A model generated the notes under the pieces. It worked only from the letters and a program-made list of their open reading frames with translations, was not told where the DNA came from and did no database searches. A stretch of 64,000 bases of DNA from positions 119,215-183,214 of the forward strand of contig DASZSW010000001.1 of the NCBI GenBank assembly GCA_035548515.1, in the 5' to 3' direction. The translations under genes and the position numbers were made by a program. The first letter of the stretch is position 1, and every line of letters begins with the position of its first letter. Of the stretch, positions 8,136 through 16,799 are shown in pieces. The stretch comes from DASZQY01 sp035548515 (GTDB lineage Bacteria > Pseudomonadota > Alphaproteobacteria > Rhizobiales > Kaistiaceae).

Positions 8136-10352
8136 CTACGGCTTGACCTCGAGCTGCAGGTTCGGAAGCAGCGGGTTCTGGATCACCAGACCGCACGAGC
8201 CGTTGGACAGCCGGACGTTCGGCCGCACACACTTCTTCACGCACGCACCCTTGTAGATCTCCTCGTCGGTGCCGCATTTCAGCGGCTGCACCGGCAGCAG
8301 CGGCCCGACCGGCTGGAAGATGACGCTGCATTTGCCGTTCGGCAGTCGGAAGCTCGGCGACTTGCAGCGCAGGACGCACTGGTTGCCGACGAACTCGTGC
8401 GTCTGCAGATCGCAGGCCACGGCCGGCGGCAGGCAGCCCGGGCCGATCCCGTTCGGGCAATCCGGCTTGCACGCGCCGTCCTGGCCCGTGTGGTGCTCGC
8501 CCTTCCGGCACTCCGGCACGCACTGGCCGTTGTACATGTCATGGGTGCGCAGATCGCACGGCGTCTTCGGCGGTTCGCACGCGCCGTTCTTGCCGGTGTG
8601 CACCCAATCGCGCGGGCACTTCGGGATGCATTGCCCGTTGACGACGTCGTTGGTCCTCAGGTCGCACGGCCTCTGCGGCGGGACGCACCGCTTGCCGTCG
8701 CGCGTCAGCACATCGTTCGGGTTCGGGCAACCGCACGAGCCGTCCTTCTGGCGCACCGTCGGCTTGACGCACGCCGGCGGCTGGCACTGACCGTTGCGCA
8801 GGTTCGTACCGGTTGGGCAGATCGGAACGCACACACCGTTCTGCAGTCGCGTGTTCTGCGGGCAGACAGGCGGCGGAGGCGGCGGTGTGCCGGCGCACTG
8901 GATCGTGGCGATGGCGCCCAGGAAGCCGCGCAGCGACGGATCGCCAGCCTGGTCGTCGTAGTCCACGAACCAGGATTGCGTCGGCGGCGTATTCTGCGGC
9001 TGGAACAGGCTGGGGGAGTTACCCTGGAGGCCCTCGACCGTGGTGAAGCCTTCGCTACCGTCACCCGGATCGAGCAGGCGCTCACCGGTTGACCAAAGGA
9101 CCGCTCCGCAGGCCTTGAGGTTGATCCTGCCGTTCTGGTCGTAGCCGTAGTTCAACGCTACACCGCCGTTGGCATTGGCGTAGGCCGGCGGCATGCCGAT
9201 CGAGTAGACATCGGGATCGAGACGCCAGCGTCCGGGCGAGGCGCTGGTCGGCGTCTTTGGCACGTAGCGCAGCACGCGGCTGTGACCCTCGTTGGCCAGC
9301 TGCATCAGCGAATAGTCGCCGGTCGTGGCGGCCCGTTCGGCAAGATACATGCGACCGGCGCCATCAAACGTGATCGACGCGATCTCAACGCCGTCGGCGA
9401 GCGACGGCACCTCGACCTCGAGGCGCGCGGCGTCGACAGAGCCTCCGGGCGCGATCGCTGCGGACCAGATCTGCGGTCCCTGCGCCACGGCGTAGTAGAG
9501 GCGGCGGTTGTAGACGCCGAGGCCATAGATGCGCCGGGCCGGCGGCGCGATGCCCCAGGTCGTGGGGTTGGTGGTGTCGAACGACGGGTCCTCGATGTTC
9601 ACCGGCGACGACGGGGCCATCGCGATCGGCGTCAACCCTGCGTCGGGGCGGCCTTCGGTGCCGTGGTCGTACGTTCCGTTGATCGTCCCGTCGAGGCCGA
9701 GGCGGTAGATGAGACCTGTGCCGCGCTCGGAGGCGAACAGCTGCGACGTGACCGGATCGAAGGCCAGCGCACCCAGCCCGGCGACGCTGCCGACGCCGCC
9801 GTCGATGTTGGAGAGCAACGTGACGTTTCCGGTGACGCCGTCGACGCGATAGATCGAGCCCGGGCCGCCACCGATGTCGGCGGGGCCGAACTGGCCGGGC
9901 ACGAATTGCGCGCCGGCGGTGCCCTCATGCACCCGCTTCAGCGCGCCTGTGTCATCCGCCGTATAGATCGACAGGCCGTAGGCGGAGGTCGCCGACAGAT
10001 AGATGTTGGGCTGCGGGGCGCGATCAAGCGTGACGCCGAAAACCTGGCCGACCTGCTCGGCGGTGACAGTGAACGTCTTCGGCACTGTCGACAGCGCGCC
10101 CTGCGCACCGAGGGTCGTGAGATCGTCGACCTCAGCCGCGATCCCGGCAGTGTTGATCGTGCGGTAGTCGATCGGGTCCGCGTCCTGGGGCGGCTGGCCC
10201 TCGACATAGCCGGAGTATCCGGTCACCACGGCGTAGCCGGGCTTTACGATTGCCTCCTGCGCCAGCGCCGGCACGACGCCCAGCGCCGCGGCGGCGAACG
10301 CCAGGCCGAAGCGCCTCAAGGCAACCTGAGTCATTTGCGGAAACGCACGCAT
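8136..10352 (-). CDS. Exported beta-propeller-like protein with a cysteine-rich tandem-repeat tail
   Basis: This 738-residue protein has no named family that I recognise. ATG 10352 is preceded by GGGAGG and opens a signal peptide (about residues 1-31, ending PALAQE). Residues ~35-470 look like a propeller: blade-like strands such as GSIYRVDGVTGNVTLL, ASERGTGLIYRLGLDG and GRMYLAERAATTGDY. A PPPPPP linker near residue 490 leads into about 240 residues of short Cys repeats. The recurring core is CDLRTxDxxNGQCxPxC followed by HTGxxGACxPP, with further units such as VCPQNTRLQNGVCVPICP. The C-terminus (NPLLPNLQLEVKP) has no clear anchor. The tail resembles disulfide-knit surface or adhesion repeats, so periplasmic or surface location is likely. 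It is monocistronic and convergent with rimO. Function unknown. Confidence 0.8.
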   Translation of the reverse strand: MRAFPQMTQVALRRFGLAFAAAALGVVPALAQEAIVKPGYAVVTGYSGYVEGQPPQDADPIDYRTINTAGIAAEVDDLTTLGAQGALSTVPKTFTVTAEQVGQVFGVTLDRAPQPNIYLSATSAYGLSIYTADDTGALKRVHEGTAGAQFVPGQFGPADIGGGPGSIYRVDGVTGNVTLLSNIDGGVGSVAGLGALAFDPVTSQLFASERGTGLIYRLGLDGTINGTYDHGTEGRPDAGLTPIAMAPSSPVNIEDPSFDTTNPTTWGIAPPARRIYGLGVYNRRLYYAVAQGPQIWSAAIAPGGSVDAARLEVEVPSLADGVEIASITFDGAGRMYLAERAATTGDYSLMQLANEGHSRVLRYVPKTPTSASPGRWRLDPDVYSIGMPPAYANANGGVALNYGYDQNGRINLKACGAVLWSTGERLLDPGDGSEGFTTVEGLQGNSPSLFQPQNTPPTQSWFVDYDDQAGDPSLRGFLGAIATIQCAGTPPPPPPVCPQNTRLQNGVCVPICPTGTNLRNGQCQPPACVKPTVRQKDGSCGCPNPNDVLTRDGKRCVPPQRPCDLRTNDVVNGQCIPKCPRDWVHTGKNGACEPPKTPCDLRTHDMYNGQCVPECRKGEHHTGQDGACKPDCPNGIGPGCLPPAVACDLQTHEFVGNQCVLRCKSPSFRLPNGKCSVIFQPVGPLLPVQPLKCGTDEEIYKGACVKKCVRPNVRLSNGSCGLVIQNPLLPNLQLEVKP

Positions 10353-10417
10353 GAGAGATCCTCCCGTCTCATGGCCCGAAGCCGTAAGCACCGGCCGCCA
10401 GTTCACACCGCGACTAA

Positions 10418-10431
10418 AGCCGCGCGCGGCT
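10418..10431 (-). terminator. Possible weak terminator at the end of the purine operon
   Basis: AGCCGCGCGCGGCT is a perfect palindrome (five-base-pair stem, CGCG loop). Read on the minus strand it is followed by TTAG. It lies 20 bases past the last stop of the leftward purine operon. The short stem and lack of a full T-run make this tentative. Confidence 0.33.
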
Positions 10432-10451
10432 GAACCGTGGCTGAATGCCGC

Positions 10452-11675
10452 TTATATACTGGCCAGGAGATCGGCCAGTGTGACGGCGATCACTTCGGTG
10501 GCGGCGCGCAGGTCGGACAATTGCAGGTGCTCGTCGGCGCCGTGTGCGTTTGCCTCGAGAATCGATCGCGGGCCGGCACCGTAAAGCACCGTGGGGATGC
10601 CCGCGGCTGCGTAGTGGCGGGCGTCGGTGTAGAGCGGGACTCCCGTCGGCGCGATATCCACGCCCAGAACCGCCTTGGCGTTCTTCTGCAACGAGGCCAC
10701 CATCTTCTCGACGCCGGGAAGTGGCCGCAGTGGCTCGGCCAGCATGATGCGCCGGCAAGCGACGGACGCACCGCTCGCCTTCGGCAGCGCGCCCTCAATC
10801 AATGCCACCAACGCCTTCTCGACCTCGGCGCCGTTCTCGTCCGGTACGATGCGCCGGTCGATGCGGAACGTAATCTTGTCGGGCACAACGTTGGTGTTGA
10901 TGCCACCCGAGATCAACCCAACGGTGATCTGCGGCGAGCCGATGCCCTTTTCCTTGCTGAGGATGCCGGCGAGGCGTTTCCGCTCCGCATAGATCGCCGC
11001 CAACACGGGCACGCTCGCCTCCAGCGCATCGACGCCGGTTGAGGGCATCGCGGCGTGGGCCTGCTTGCCGCGCACCGTCACCTCCAGATGGAGCACGCCG
11101 TTGTGGGCGGTGGTGATCGCGTAGGAGAAGCCGGCGGAGATGGCGAGCGTCGCCTTGGTCAGCCCCTGGTCGATCAGCCACTTCGGGCCGATCATGCCGC
11201 CCGCTTCCTCGTCGTAAGTGAAATGCAGCTCGATGCCACCGCTCAGGCCGCCGCTGTTTTGCTCCAACGCAAGCAGCGCGAAAGCGTATGTCGCGAAGTC
11301 CGACTTGGAGACGGCCACGCCGCGCCCATACAGCGCGCCGTTTTTCTCGGCCGCGCCGTAAGGATCGACGGTCCAGCCCTCGCCGGGCGGCACGACGTCG
11401 CCGTGCGCATTCAGGGCGATGATGGGCCCCTGCCCCGAGCCAAACGTCTTGCGCACGATCAGGTTCGTCGCGCTCTTCATGCCGTTGGCTTCGACCAGCG
11501 CCTTCGGCACAGGATGGCGCTCGACGGCGAAACCCAGCGCCTGTAGCTCCTGCGCCGCGACCTCGCCCGCACGCGCGCAATCGCCGGGCGGATTGTCGCT
11601 CGGCACGCGCACCAGTGCCTTCAGAAAATCGACCTCGCGCCGCCAGTTCGCGTCGATGGTGTCGCGGATGGTCAT
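10452..11675 (-). CDS. M20 family metallohydrolase (ArgE/DapE-like)
   Basis: This 407-residue two-zinc amidohydrolase belongs to the ArgE/DapE/ACY1 branch. Metal and catalytic motifs are visible: IIALNAHGDVVPPGEGW (first zinc His and catalytic Asp), GRGVAVSKSDFATY, FTYDEEAGG (catalytic Glu pair), and a C-terminal TDARHYAAAGIPTVLYGAG with the last zinc His. The dimerisation lid lies in the middle (HAAMPSTGVDALEA). It is last in the purine operon and overlaps the stop of the allantoate amidohydrolase by four bases. That position suggests it acts on a ureido or acyl-amino intermediate, but family membership alone cannot tell this from a peptidase or deacetylase. It is cytoplasmic, with no signal peptide. 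The fold is sure; the substrate is inferred only from context. Confidence 0.82.
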   Translation of the reverse strand: MTIRDTIDANWRREVDFLKALVRVPSDNPPGDCARAGEVAAQELQALGFAVERHPVPKALVEANGMKSATNLIVRKTFGSGQGPIIALNAHGDVVPPGEGWTVDPYGAAEKNGALYGRGVAVSKSDFATYAFALLALEQNSGGLSGGIELHFTYDEEAGGMIGPKWLIDQGLTKATLAISAGFSYAITTAHNGVLHLEVTVRGKQAHAAMPSTGVDALEASVPVLAAIYAERKRLAGILSKEKGIGSPQITVGLISGGINTNVVPDKITFRIDRRIVPDENGAEVEKALVALIEGALPKASGASVACRRIMLAEPLRPLPGVEKMVASLQKNAKAVLGVDIAPTGVPLYTDARHYAAAGIPTVLYGAGPRSILEANAHGADEHLQLSDLRAATEVIAVTLADLLASI

Positions 11676-12931
11676 GCGCGTTCCTCTGCCAGTGTTTCGA
11701 TCGTCCGGATCAGCGCCTCGGTGGCCAGACCCATGTCCTCGGGCGCCGCGTACTCCAGCGGATTGTGGCTGATCCCGGCGCGGCAGCGGACGAAGATCAT
11801 GCCGATGTCCGTCAGCCGGATCATCGCCTGGCCGTCGTGGCCAGCGCCGGACATCATCTCGCGCGATTGCTTGCCGGTGGCTGACTGGATGCCGGCTGCA
11901 ATGGCATGCTTGAGACGCGGCGCGCAGACGGCCACCGGCTTCTCATGCACAGTCTCCATGCCGAAGACGAGACCCCGCCGCGCGCCGATCTGACGGGCAC
12001 GGTTGCGGATTTCGGTCGCTGCGGCCGTGCGTGTCGCGTCGTCGGAGGCGCGGACGTCGAGGCTCAGCTCGGCGGTGCCGGGGATGACGTTGCTGGCGCC
12101 GGGCGTCACGCGGATTTCACCGACGGTCGCCACCAGCGAGGCACGTGCCCCCTTCCCTGCGACCTCCTCAGCCAGCGCAATGATCTCGGCCGCACCAGCC
12201 AATGCGTCGTGGCGTATTGCCATCGGCACTGTGCCGGCATGGCCCGCTTCGCCACGGAGCTGGATGCGGTAGCGGCCCTGGCTGGCGATGGCGGAGACAA
12301 CGCCCAGCGCCTCGCCCGCCTGCTCCAGGACAGGCCCCTGCTCGATGTGAACCTCGAGATAGCCGAGGACATTGGCGCGATTGTACGCCTCGGCCTCAAG
12401 ATGCTGCGCGTCCGCGCCAAATTCGGCGAGGGCATCGCGCATGGTCATGCCGGAGGCATCGCGCATGTCGAGGACACTGGAGCCGACGCTGCCGGCGATC
12501 GTCGACGACGAGATCAGCGTCTTCGGATAGCGCACGCCCTCCTCGTCGCCGAAGGCCAGCACCTCGAGCTCGAACGGCAGAGCAATGCCGCGCGCCGCGA
12601 GTTCCTCGGCGGCGACGATGGCGATGATGACGCCCATGTTGCCGTCGTACTTGCCGCCATCGACGACCGTATCGATGTGCGAGCCGAGCAGCAGCCGCTT
12701 CCTGGCGTGCGGCCCGTCTCGTCCCGCGTTGCGCAGGCCGTGCATCGTACCGACGGCGTCCATGCGGACGGCAAGTCCCGCGCGGCGCATCCATTCGCCG
12801 ACAAGCATGGCGGCGCGCTTGTGCTCCGGCGTCAGATAGAGGCGCGTGAGCCGCCCTTCGTCGGCGCTGATCGTCGCCAGCGCGTCGATCATGGCCTCGG
12901 CGCGTTCGCCGAGGCGGCGGGCATCGCTCAT
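11672..12931 (-). CDS. allC: Allantoate amidohydrolase / M20 Zn-dependent carbamoylase
   Basis: This 419-residue M20 hydrolase is of the hydantoinase/carbamoylase type. The family's motifs appear in order: LLGSHIDTVVDGGKYDGNMG (zinc His and bridging Asp), LAFGDEEGVRYPKT (catalytic Glu), LEVHIEQGPVLEQ (zinc His), GEAGHAGTVPM in the lid, and MSGAGHDGQAM near the end. Allantoate amidohydrolase releases CO2 and ammonia from allantoate toward ureidoglycine. Other members cleave N-carbamoyl amino acids or beta-ureidopropionate. Coupling to uraD (ATGA overlap upstream) and to the M20 gene downstream makes allantoate the best guess. It is cytoplasmic. The family is sure; the substrate is inferred from context. 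Confidence 0.8.
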   Translation of the reverse strand: MSDARRLGERAEAMIDALATISADEGRLTRLYLTPEHKRAAMLVGEWMRRAGLAVRMDAVGTMHGLRNAGRDGPHARKRLLLGSHIDTVVDGGKYDGNMGVIIAIVAAEELAARGIALPFELEVLAFGDEEGVRYPKTLISSSTIAGSVGSSVLDMRDASGMTMRDALAEFGADAQHLEAEAYNRANVLGYLEVHIEQGPVLEQAGEALGVVSAIASQGRYRIQLRGEAGHAGTVPMAIRHDALAGAAEIIALAEEVAGKGARASLVATVGEIRVTPGASNVIPGTAELSLDVRASDDATRTAAATEIRNRARQIGARRGLVFGMETVHEKPVAVCAPRLKHAIAAGIQSATGKQSREMMSGAGHDGQAMIRLTDIGMIFVRCRAGISHNPLEYAAPEDMGLATEALIRTIETLAEERA

Positions 12932-13449
12932 GCCGTCACCCGATCTTCCAGCCGGAAGCGGATGATGCGCGCGACCTGCTCCAGCGCCGTCCTGAACTCG
13001 ACCTCCGGCTCGTTACCGATCCGCGCCGCGAATCCGGCGAGGATGGCGTGCTTCGTCGCGCCGCGGACCGCAAAGATGAACGGGATGCCATGGCGGTCGC
13101 GGTAACGCGTGTTCATTTCGGTGAAGTGGCGGAATTCGTCCGGGGTCAGTTTGTCGAGACCGGCGCCGGCCTGCTCCTTCTTCGAGGCATGCGTCAAGTC
13201 GCCGGCGACGGCCGCGCGTCCGGCTAGGTCGGGGTGGGCAAGAAGCAGCGCGCGCTGGCGCGCGTGGTCGGCGTGTTTCACCGCGTCGGCGAACGCCTTG
13301 ACCATCGCGTCGCGCGTACCGAACGGCCGGCGGTCGGCGGCTTCGGCCGCCACCCACGGGGCGTGCTCGGCGACATCGCCGAAGGCGTCGACGAATTCGT
13401 CCTCGTCGAGCGCGTTCACGTCGTCCAGGGAGACAGGAAAATCGGCCAT
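12928..13449 (-). CDS. uraD: OHCU decarboxylase
   Basis: This 173-residue enzyme decarboxylates 2-oxo-4-hydroxy-4-carboxy-5-ureidoimidazoline to S-allantoin, the third step of urate breakdown. Family landmarks are the N-terminal DVNALDEDEFVDAFGDVAEHAPWVAAEA, the catalytic-His region LLLAHPDLAGRAA, and the substrate-binding stretch EMNTRYRDRHGIPFIFAVRG, followed by an R-rich C-terminal helix. The length is normal. The gene lies 33 bases after puuD, and its stop overlaps the start of the amidohydrolase. It acts on the product of UraH, whose gene opens this operon 11 kb upstream. It is a cytoplasmic enzyme, and the identification is firm. Confidence 0.93.
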   Translation of the reverse strand: MADFPVSLDDVNALDEDEFVDAFGDVAEHAPWVAAEAADRRPFGTRDAMVKAFADAVKHADHARQRALLLAHPDLAGRAAVAGDLTHASKKEQAGAGLDKLTPDEFRHFTEMNTRYRDRHGIPFIFAVRGATKHAILAGFAARIGNEPEVEFRTALEQVARIIRFRLEDRVTA

Positions 13450-13482
13450 GTCCGCGGATTCTCTAAGCGGCTGGCCGCCGTT

Positions 13483-14664
13483 CTATCGGTTCGTGAGGAA
13501 CGCGCCAAGCTGCCGCCGCTCGCCCGGCGTCATCCCGGTCTCGTTACCGAGCGGCATGGTGGTGCCGTTCACGGCCTGCACCATGATTTGCGTAGCATGC
13601 CGGCGGATCTCGTCGATGCTGGTGAGCACGACGCCCTTCGGCGGTTCGTCGAAGCCGGTATGCGTCGGATGGGCGGCGTGGCACATGACGCAGTGCTTGT
13701 CGACGATGGCGAGCGCCTGGGCATCCGTTACCGTAAGCCCCGCCATCGCGGGGTCGCTGCGTGGGGCTGACAGCCAGATGGCAAAGGCAAGGGCCACCGC
13801 CGCCACGGGCAGCGCCCAGCCGATTTTGCCGAATGGATCGCCGGCGTCGTGGCGGTTCAGGAAATGGCGCACCGAGGCGCCCACGACGATGATGAAGGCG
13901 ACGACCAGCCATGGCTGCGAGTTGCTGGTCAGCATCGGATAGTGGTTGCTCACCATCATCAGCAGCACAGGCAGCGTCAGGTAGTTGTTGTGGACGCTGC
14001 GCTGCTTGCCGATTGCGCCGAGGCGCGGATCGGGCGCCTCGCCTGCAATCAACGAGGCGACGATCTTGCGCTGGTTCGGGATGATGATGCCGAACACGTT
14101 GAACGCCATGATCGTGCCGACGAAGGCGCCGACATGGATCAGCGCGCCGCGGCCGGAGAAGATGTGGGTGAAAATCCACGCGGCGGCGACAATTAGCACG
14201 AACACCGCGGCCGCGAGGACGAGCGTCGAGTTACCGATCGCCGATTTGCACAGCCGGTCGTAGATCAGCCAGCCAAGCGCCAGGCTGACGACCGAGAAGA
14301 ATATCGCCTGGACCGGCAACATCGACAGCACCGACCTGTCGATCAGGAAAACATCGGCGTGCCAGTAGTACTGGAGGATGAGCAACCCGAAGCCGGTGAC
14401 CCAGGTCAGGTAGGCCTCCCACTTGTACCAGACGAGATCGGGCGGCAGTTCCTTCGGCGCGACCAGATACTTCTCGACCTGGTAGAAGCCGCCGCCGTGG
14501 ACCTCCCAGGCGGTACCGTAAACGCCCTCGCGCATGCCCTCGCGCTTGCGGAGCGAAAGATCGAGCGCGATGAAATAGAACGACGTGCCGATCCAGCCGA
14601 TGCCCACCACCATGTGGGCCCAGCGGAAGATCAGGTTCAGCCACTCGACAGCGAAATCAGACAT
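13483..14664 (-). CDS. puuD: Membrane-bound urate hydroxylase with C-terminal cytochrome c domain
   Basis: PuuD oxidises urate to 5-hydroxyisourate without soluble uricase, passing electrons to a fused cytochrome c. The 393-residue protein starts at ATG 14664; an upstream in-frame TTG at 14682 was rejected as less likely. Around eight membrane segments span residues ~5-300, starting VEWLNLIFRWAHMVVGIGW and including LTWVTGFGLLILQYYW. The C-terminal ~90 residues form a class I cytochrome c, with haem motif C325-V-M-C328-H329 and a methionine-containing tail (TTMPLGNETGMT). The length and order match characterised PuuD. The gene sits in the purine operon, with a strong hairpin separating it from the binding-protein gene upstream. 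It is expected in the inner membrane with the haem domain in the periplasm. Confidence 0.94.
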   Translation of the reverse strand: MSDFAVEWLNLIFRWAHMVVGIGWIGTSFYFIALDLSLRKREGMREGVYGTAWEVHGGGFYQVEKYLVAPKELPPDLVWYKWEAYLTWVTGFGLLILQYYWHADVFLIDRSVLSMLPVQAIFFSVVSLALGWLIYDRLCKSAIGNSTLVLAAAVFVLIVAAAWIFTHIFSGRGALIHVGAFVGTIMAFNVFGIIIPNQRKIVASLIAGEAPDPRLGAIGKQRSVHNNYLTLPVLLMMVSNHYPMLTSNSQPWLVVAFIIVVGASVRHFLNRHDAGDPFGKIGWALPVAAVALAFAIWLSAPRSDPAMAGLTVTDAQALAIVDKHCVMCHAAHPTHTGFDEPPKGVVLTSIDEIRRHATQIMVQAVNGTTMPLGNETGMTPGERRQLGAFLTNR

Positions 14665-14685
14665 CGCCCCGCCTATCAGCAAGAC

Positions 14686-14711
14686 GGGCGCGTCTCGGTG
14701 GAGACGCGCCC
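14686..14711 (-). terminator. Strong hairpin between the binding-protein gene and puuD
   Basis: GGGCGCGTCTC (14686-14696) and GAGACGCGCCC (14701-14711) form a perfect 11-base-pair stem with a four-base loop, followed on the minus strand by G then TCTTGCTG. It lies inside the operon, so it may be a partial terminator or a 3' stabiliser that keeps binding-protein mRNA more abundant than downstream mRNA. Confidence 0.6.
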
Positions 14712-14738
14712 GCCAATCGTTTCAGACTGGGCCCGGGC

Positions 14739-15797
14739 CTATTGCGGAACCGGGTCGTCGAAGCCCTTTACGAACTTGTTGAGGCCGAGCAGCTCGCCGT
14801 CGGACACCGACTGCGAGACCGAACCGTCCTGCCAGGTGATCGGACCCTTGAACGGCACGAGCTCGCCCGACTTGATCTTGGCGATCGAGTCTTCGGCCAT
14901 CTTCTTGACGTCGTCCGGCATGTTGGTCAGCGGGCCGACTTCGAGCAGGCCGTCCTTGAGGCCGAGCCACACCTGCTGCGACTTCCAGGTGCCGTCGAGC
15001 ACCGCCTTCGTGCGATCGACGTAGAAGCCGGACCACGTGTCGATCAGCGACGCGAGGTGCGCCTTCGGGCCGAACGACGACATATCGGCGGCCTGTCCCA
15101 TGCCGTACACGCCGGCCTTCTCGGCCGTCTGCATCGGGGCTGGCGAGTCGGTGTGCTGGACGATGATGTCGGCGCCCTGGTTGATCAGGGTGTTGGCGGC
15201 GTCAGCCTCCTTGCCCGGATCGAACCACGAACCGGTCGCGATGAACTTGATCTTGAAGTTCGGGTTGATCGACTGGGCGCCCAACATGAAGGCGTCCATG
15301 CCCATCACGACTTCCGGGATCCACACCGGCACGACGTAGCCGGCGAGGCCCTTCTTCGACATCTTCGCGGCAATCTGGCCCATCACGTAGCGGCCTTCGT
15401 ACCAGCGCGTGTTGTAGGTGGAGACGTTCGGCGCGTCCTTGAAGCCTGTGGCGTGCTCGAACTTCACATCCGGAAATTCGGACGCGACCTTGATGGTGCC
15501 ATCCATGAATCCGAACGAGGTGGTGAAGATCAGCTTGCAGCCGCTCTGCGCCAGCCCGCGGATCTGGCCTTCAGAGTCGGCCTCCGGCACGTTCTCGAGA
15601 TACGTGGAGGCATCGACCTTGTCACCGAATTCCTGGGCGACGGCCTGCCGGCCGAGGTCGTGCTGCTGGCTGTAGCCGCCGTCGTTGTGCGGTCCGACGT
15701 AGACGAAGCAAACCTTCAGCGGATCCGCGGCGTTGGCGGCGCTCGCCGCCAGAACAAAGCCGCTCGCCAGTGCTGCGGCGGCTAACAATTTACGCAT
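14739..15797 (-). CDS. BMP-family periplasmic substrate-binding protein (purine/nucleoside ABC importer)
   Basis: This 352-residue exported receptor belongs to the basic-membrane-protein/PnrA-like family. ATG 15797 follows a strong AAGGAG site and starts a Sec signal (MRKLLAAAALASGFVLAASA, cut near ANAAD). The family opening KVCFVYVGPHNDGGYSQQHD is followed by LAQSGCKLIFTTSFGF, HATGFKDAPNVSTYNTRWYEGRY, and GADIIVQHTDSPAPMQTAE. No lipobox Cys is present, so it is a soluble periplasmic protein rather than a lipoprotein. Known relatives bind nucleosides or, in other clusters, small organic ligands. With two permeases, a double ATPase and xanthine dehydrogenase in one operon, a purine or purine nucleoside is the likely ligand (inference). 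It is placed 3' of its transporter genes. Confidence 0.88.
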   Translation of the reverse strand: MRKLLAAAALASGFVLAASAANAADPLKVCFVYVGPHNDGGYSQQHDLGRQAVAQEFGDKVDASTYLENVPEADSEGQIRGLAQSGCKLIFTTSFGFMDGTIKVASEFPDVKFEHATGFKDAPNVSTYNTRWYEGRYVMGQIAAKMSKKGLAGYVVPVWIPEVVMGMDAFMLGAQSINPNFKIKFIATGSWFDPGKEADAANTLINQGADIIVQHTDSPAPMQTAEKAGVYGMGQAADMSSFGPKAHLASLIDTWSGFYVDRTKAVLDGTWKSQQVWLGLKDGLLEVGPLTNMPDDVKKMAEDSIAKIKSGELVPFKGPITWQDGSVSQSVSDGELLGLNKFVKGFDDPVPQ

Positions 15798-15872
15798 GTA
15801 GGATTCTCCTTGTTCTTCCCTACGAAATTCGACATTGCCCCATAAAGCAAGAAATGCGCCGGAAATCCCTCC

Positions 15873-16799
15873 CTATCGGTCGGGCACGAACGACTGCCCC
15901 AGACACGCCGGCGTATTGGACCTGAGCAGCATACGATTGCGCGAGATGATCACCAAGACCACCACTGTGACGAGGTAAGGCAGCAGGAACAGGAACTGGG
16001 AGGGGATATTCACCCCGTAGCCCTGCGCGTTGAACTGCAGGATGCCGACGGCTCCGAAAATCACCGCGCCAACCGCCACCCGATAGGGCAGCCAGGTGCC
16101 GAACACGACGAGTGCCAGCGCGATCCAGCCGCGACCGGCCGTCATGTTCGGGATCCACTGTGGCGTATACACGATGGACAGGTAGCCGCCGGCGAGCCCG
16201 GCGCACGCGCCGCCGAACAGCACCGCCAGGAAGCGGACGCGGATGACCGGATAGCCAAGCGCATGCGCCGAGCCGTGGTTGTCCCCGACGGCGCGCAGCA
16301 CGAGGCCGGCACGCGTCCGGAACAGGAACCATGACACGGCGATCGTCAGTGCGATTGCGAGATAGACCAGCGGGTCCTCGCCGAAGATCAGTGGCCCGAT
16401 GAGGGGAATGTCGCTTACGCCCGGGATCGCTATGCGGGACAGGCCCAGTCCCGGAACGCTGACGAAGCGATCGCCGATGAGGGCGGCGAGCCCCAAGCCC
16501 ATGATCGTCAGCGCGAGCCCCGAGGCTACCTGATTGGTGACGAATATCAGCGTCGCGACCGCGAACACGCTCGCCATCGCCATCCCGGCGAGGATGGCGG
16601 CGATGAGGCCGACGGCCGGCACACCGCTGAGGTGCCCGGCGACAAACCCAACCACCGCCCCCACAACCATCATGCCCTCGACGCCGAGATTGAGGACGCC
16701 CGACCGCTCCGTCACGAGTTCACCCATCGCTGCCAGCAGCAACGGCATCGACGCAGTTACGATCGAAAGCAGGATGCCTGTGATTTCAGCCGTTTCCAT
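15873..16799 (-). CDS. ABC transporter permease, NupQ-like
   Basis: This 308-residue inner-membrane permease has about eight to ten hydrophobic segments and belongs to the branched-chain/ribose-type permease family. It shows the conserved LLLAAMGELVTERSGVLNLG start and the EGMMVVGAVVGFVAGHLSG block that mark the second permease of BMP-type nucleoside importers (YufQ/NupQ). Its start overlaps the end of the upstream permease by 14 bases, indicating coupled translation, and the binding-protein gene follows 75 bases later. It should form a heterodimeric channel with the product at 16786-17886. Family certain, substrate inferred. Confidence 0.9.
   Translation of the reverse strand: METAEITGILLSIVTASMPLLLAAMGELVTERSGVLNLGVEGMMVVGAVVGFVAGHLSGVPAVGLIAAILAGMAMASVFAVATLIFVTNQVASGLALTIMGLGLAALIGDRFVSVPGLGLSRIAIPGVSDIPLIGPLIFGEDPLVYLAIALTIAVSWFLFRTRAGLVLRAVGDNHGSAHALGYPVIRVRFLAVLFGGACAGLAGGYLSIVYTPQWIPNMTAGRGWIALALVVFGTWLPYRVAVGAVIFGAVGILQFNAQGYGVNIPSQFLFLLPYLVTVVVLVIISRNRMLLRSNTPACLGQSFVPDR

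Noticed and set aside
8121..9092. Plus-strand open frames opposite the cysteine-rich protein (also 9282-10433)
   Set aside because: The minus-strand protein has a strong ribosome site, signal peptide and regular repeats. The antisense translations are Arg/Ala-rich with no motif.
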